Below, in pieces: positions 61,697-64,000 of a DNA stretch of 64,000 bases. The notes below the pieces were generated by a model, which saw only the letters and a program-made list of their open reading frames with translations, did no database searches and was not told the origin of the DNA. The position numbers and the translations under genes were made by a program. The DNA comes from Mycolicibacterium moriokaense (lineage in GTDB: Bacteria; Actinomycetota; Actinomycetes; Mycobacteriales; Mycobacteriaceae). The number at the start of each line of letters is the position of its first letter. Positions within the stretch are counted from its first letter, which is position 1. The DNA is taken from contig NZ_AP022560.1 of the NCBI RefSeq assembly GCF_010726085.1, forward strand, positions 4,278,001 to 4,342,000, in the 5' to 3' direction.

Positions 61697-62719
61697 GTGA
61701 CGCTCGACCCCGGGGGCATGGAGACCCGCAAACGACGACACATCGACGTGTGTCTCAGTGAGGACGTCGACTTCCAGACGGTGACCACCGGCTTGGAGCG
61801 CTACCGGCTGCCGTACAACGCGCTGACCCAGACCGACCTCGGGTCCATCGACCTGGCGACGGACTTCCTGGGCACCCGACTGCGGGCCCCGGTGCTCATC
61901 GGCCCGATGACCGGCGGCGCGGAACTGTCCGGCACCATCAATCGCAATCTGGCCGACGCGGCCCAGCAGCTCGGCATCGGCATGATGCTCGGGTCGCAGC
62001 GCATCATGCTCGACAACGGAGCCGCCTCATCAACCTTCCGTGTCCGCGAGATCGCGCCGGACGTGCTGTTGATCGGCAACATCGGGCTCACCCAGCTGAC
62101 CCCGGACATCGTGCCCGCGCTCGTGGAAGCGCTGGACCGGGTCAACGCCAACGCCCTTGCGGTGCATACCAATCCGCTACAGGAGGCCATGCAGCACAAG
62201 GGCGACACCGATTTCTCCGGTTCGATCGCGCGCCTGCGTGAGATCGCGGGCACCATCGGTTATCCGGTGATGCTCAAGGAGGTCGGCCACGGTATCGGGG
62301 CCGCGGCGGCCGCCGAGCTCGTCGACTGCCCCATCGCGGCGGTGGACGTCGCCGGGGCGGGCGGCACGTCGTGGGCGCGCGTCGAACAGTTCGTCCGGTA
62401 CGGCGAGATCCGGTACCCGGCCCTGGCCGAGTGGGGTATTCCCACCGCGCAGGCGATTCTGGAGGTGCGTCGCGAGTTGCCGGGTGTACCGCTGGTCGCA
62501 TCCGGCGGCATCCGCACCGGGATGGATGCGGCCAAGGCGCTGGCGCTGGGCGCCGATGTGGTGTCGCTGGCGCGCCCGCTGCTGGCACCGGCGATCGAAT
62601 CGCCTGCCGCCGTGGTGGATTGGCTGCAGCGCTTCATCGAGGAGCTGTTGATCTGCCTGCACGGCTGCGGGGCGGCCGACCTCGCCGAACTCCGCGATCG
62701 CGGCGTCAGCCCGATGTGA
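61697..62719 (+). CDS. fni: Type 2 isopentenyl diphosphate isomerase
   Basis: 340 residues from GTG 61697 with AGGAGG eight bases upstream. FMN-dependent enzyme: [77 protein letters not shown] and [20 protein letters not shown]. It interconverts isopentenyl and dimethylallyl diphosphate for isoprenoid synthesis. M. tuberculosis has ftsY and smc adjacent here and uses a type 1 isomerase elsewhere, so this gene is an insertion. The last codons lie in the palindromic repeat copy B. Confidence 0.93.
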   Translation: MTLDPGGMETRKRRHIDVCLSEDVDFQTVTTGLERYRLPYNALTQTDLGSIDLATDFLGTRLRAPVLIGPMTGGAELSGTINRNLADAAQQLGIGMMLGSQRIMLDNGAASSTFRVREIAPDVLLIGNIGLTQLTPDIVPALVEALDRVNANALAVHTNPLQEAMQHKGDTDFSGSIARLREIAGTIGYPVMLKEVGHGIGAAAAAELVDCPIAAVDVAGAGGTSWARVEQFVRYGEIRYPALAEWGIPTAQAILEVRRELPGVPLVASGGIRTGMDAAKALALGADVVSLARPLLAPAIESPAAVVDWLQRFIEELLICLHGCGAADLAELRDRGVSPM

Positions 62720-62768
62720 TTTCGGCGTGTTCAGTCACGCTCAGCGAGACCTAACACGCCGAAATCAC
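62716..62768. repeat. Palindromic repeat, copy B, terminator-like
   Basis: Arms GTGATTTCGGCGTGTT and AACACGCCGAAATCAC form a perfect 16-base inverted repeat with a 21-base interior resembling that of copy A at 28481-28529. It fills the whole gap between the convergent fni and smc genes and overlaps the fni stop, so its hairpin can end transcription from both sides. The second copy 34 kb away shows it is a dispersed element. Confidence 0.78.
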
Positions 62769-64000
62769 TTAACTAACCCCGACCAATTCTTGGCCGCGCA
62801 TGCGCTGACTGATCACCGCGGTGATGCCGTCGTCGCGCATCGTCACGCCGTACAGCGCGTCGGCGATCTCCATCGTCGGCTTCTGGTGCGTGATGACGAG
62901 CAGCTGCGACTGGCTACGCAGTTGTTCGAACAGCCCCAGCAGCCGGCGCAAGTTCACGTCGTCGAGTGCGGCCTCCACCTCGTCCATGACGTAGAACGGC
63001 GACGGTCGGGCGCGGAAGATGGCCACCAGCATCGCGACGGCCGTCAGCGACTTCTCACCGCCGGACAGCAGCGAGAGCCGCTTGATCTTCTTGCCCGGCG
63101 GGCGGGCCTCGACCTCGATGCCGGTGGTGAGCATGTCGTCGGGATTGGTGAGCAGCAGCCGACCCTCGCCGCCGGGGAACAGCGCCGAGAACACTTGCTG
63201 GAACTCACGTTCCACGTCGGCGTACGCCTCGGTGAAGACCTGAAGAATGCGTGCGTCGACATCGTCGATGACGTCGAGCAGGTCCTTGCGGGCCGCCTTG
63301 ACGTCCTCCAGTTGGGTGGACAGGAAGTTGTACCGTTCCTCGAGCGCCGCGAACTCCTCCAGCGCCAGCGGGTTCACTCGACCCAACTCGTTGAGTTCCC
63401 GCTCGGCCTTCTTGGCGCGACGTTCCTGCGTCGCCCGGTCGAACGGCATGGGCGCGGGCATCGTCACCTGTTCGCCGCGTTCCTTCGCCTGCTCGTACTC
63501 GGCCATCTCCAGTTCGGACGGGGGCAGCGGCACGTCGGGGCCGTACTCGGCGACGAGGTCGTCGGCTGCCATCCCGAAGCTCTCGAGGATGTGCTCCTCG
63601 AGTTGTTCGATACGGAGCGCCGCTTGAGCTTTCGCGATCTCGTCACGGTGCAGGGCGTCGGTGAGCGACGCGATCTTGGCGCCGATCTCGTTGACCTCTT
63701 CGCGCGCCTTCGCCAGCGCTGCGGCCCGATGCTGACGCTCGGCGGCAACGTTGTCGCGCACCCGCGACGCATGAGCCACCGCCGCGCTGAGCCGCTCCGC
63801 CACCAGACGACCGGACTCCGCAACCGCCGCGGCAACCGCGGCGGCGTGTACACGCGCCTCCCGTGCCCGTTGTGCGCGCAACCGGGCCTCACGCTCGGCG
63901 GCGGCGGCCCTGCGCAGCGAATCCGCCTGACCGCGAACGGCGTTCGCACGCTCTTCCGCCGTGCGCACTGCCAGTCGCGCCTCGACCTCGGCCGCCCGCG
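62769..64000 (-). CDS. smc: Chromosome segregation protein Smc (C-terminal part)
   Basis: The last 410 codons; the frame is open through position 64000, so the N-terminal ATPase half, hinge and most of the first coil lie outside. The window shows a coiled coil rich in Glu, Arg and Ala ([21 protein letters not shown] segments, [20 protein letters not shown]), then the C-terminal ATPase lobe: signature [20 protein letters not shown] and Walker [21 protein letters not shown]. With ScpA and ScpB it compacts and aligns sister chromosomes. Its position after ftsY is conserved. Confidence 0.96.
   Translation of the reverse strand, partial: RAAEVEARLAVRTAEERANAVRGQADSLRRAAAAEREARLRAQRAREARVHAAAVAAAVAESGRLVAERLSAAVAHASRVRDNVAAERQHRAAALAKAREEVNEIGAKIASLTDALHRDEIAKAQAALRIEQLEEHILESFGMAADDLVAEYGPDVPLPPSELEMAEYEQAKERGEQVTMPAPMPFDRATQERRAKKAERELNELGRVNPLALEEFAALEERYNFLSTQLEDVKAARKDLLDVIDDVDARILQVFTEAYADVEREFQQVFSALFPGGEGRLLLTNPDDMLTTGIEVEARPPGKKIKRLSLLSGGEKSLTAVAMLVAIFRARPSPFYVMDEVEAALDDVNLRRLLGLFEQLRSQSQLLVITHQKPTMEIADALYGVTMRDDGITAVISQRMRGQELVGVS

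Overview
The window is mycobacterial chromosome, most likely from a fast-growing Mycolicibacterium-type species. GC is high, starts are mixed ATG/GTG/TTG, and several mRNAs look leaderless. The two ends reproduce the order of the M. tuberculosis Rv2896c-Rv2922c block: dprA, comM and yraN on the left; DUF2469, rnhB, lepB, rplS, lppW, trmD, rimM, KH protein, rpsP, Rv2910c-like, dacB2, amidohydrolase, ffh, glnD, glnB, amt, ftsY and smc on the right. The species itself cannot be named from the sequence alone.

Between yraN and DUF2469 lie about 41 kb of accessory genes. Region 1 (2.6-11 kb) holds a DUF1206 membrane protein, a DUF899 protein, a haemophore-like secreted protein, and a divergent Fe(III) ABC transporter operon. 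That operon ends in a large adenylation-carrier-membrane acyltransferase fusion, and an IdeR-like box sits in the divergent promoter. Region 2 (11-17.5 kb) is a minus-strand run: HAD phosphatase, unknown protein, ureohydrolase-like protein, fused 2-oxoacid dehydrogenase E1, CoA transferase and TesB thioesterase. Region 3 (17.6-24.5 kb) has two small secreted proteins. These are followed by a plus-strand five-gene operon: unknown protein, DyP-type peroxidase, amidotransferase-like unknown, ATP-grasp enzyme with a Lys/Ala-rich tail, and beta-lactamase-family hydrolase.

Region 4 (24.5-43.7 kb) looks like an oxidative catabolic cluster. It contains three cytochromes P450, a mycofactocin-type SDR, an aldehyde dehydrogenase, two AveC-like membrane proteins (one coupled to a 47-residue one-helix protein), a signal-less ABC-type binding protein, a NorQ/NorD-type AAA/VWA pair, nitroreductase, SnoaL-like protein, diaminopentanoate dehydrogenase-like protein, a TetR, and a tandem double-TetR of the Mce3R type. 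Two SDR genes carry internal losses, and a fragment of an MCE gene marks the right edge. Two TAATAG-N6-CTATT palindromes 16.6 kb apart, and a second motif, GAACAAATnTTAGGT, before two promoters, suggest the cluster is co-regulated.

The right part (43.8-64 kb) is mostly housekeeping: RNase HII, signal peptidase, ribosomal proteins L19 and S16, tRNA and ribosome maturation, SRP and its receptor, PII/ammonium control, and chromosome condensation. Additions are an exported beta-carbonic-anhydrase-like protein, a second DacB-type peptidase, and a type 2 isopentenyl diphosphate isomerase between ftsY and smc. Two GlnR-like boxes precede amt-glnB-glnD. A palindromic repeat of about 50 bp occurs twice, at 28.5 and 62.7 kb. 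I saw no tRNA, rRNA, CRISPR array, transposase or phage gene.
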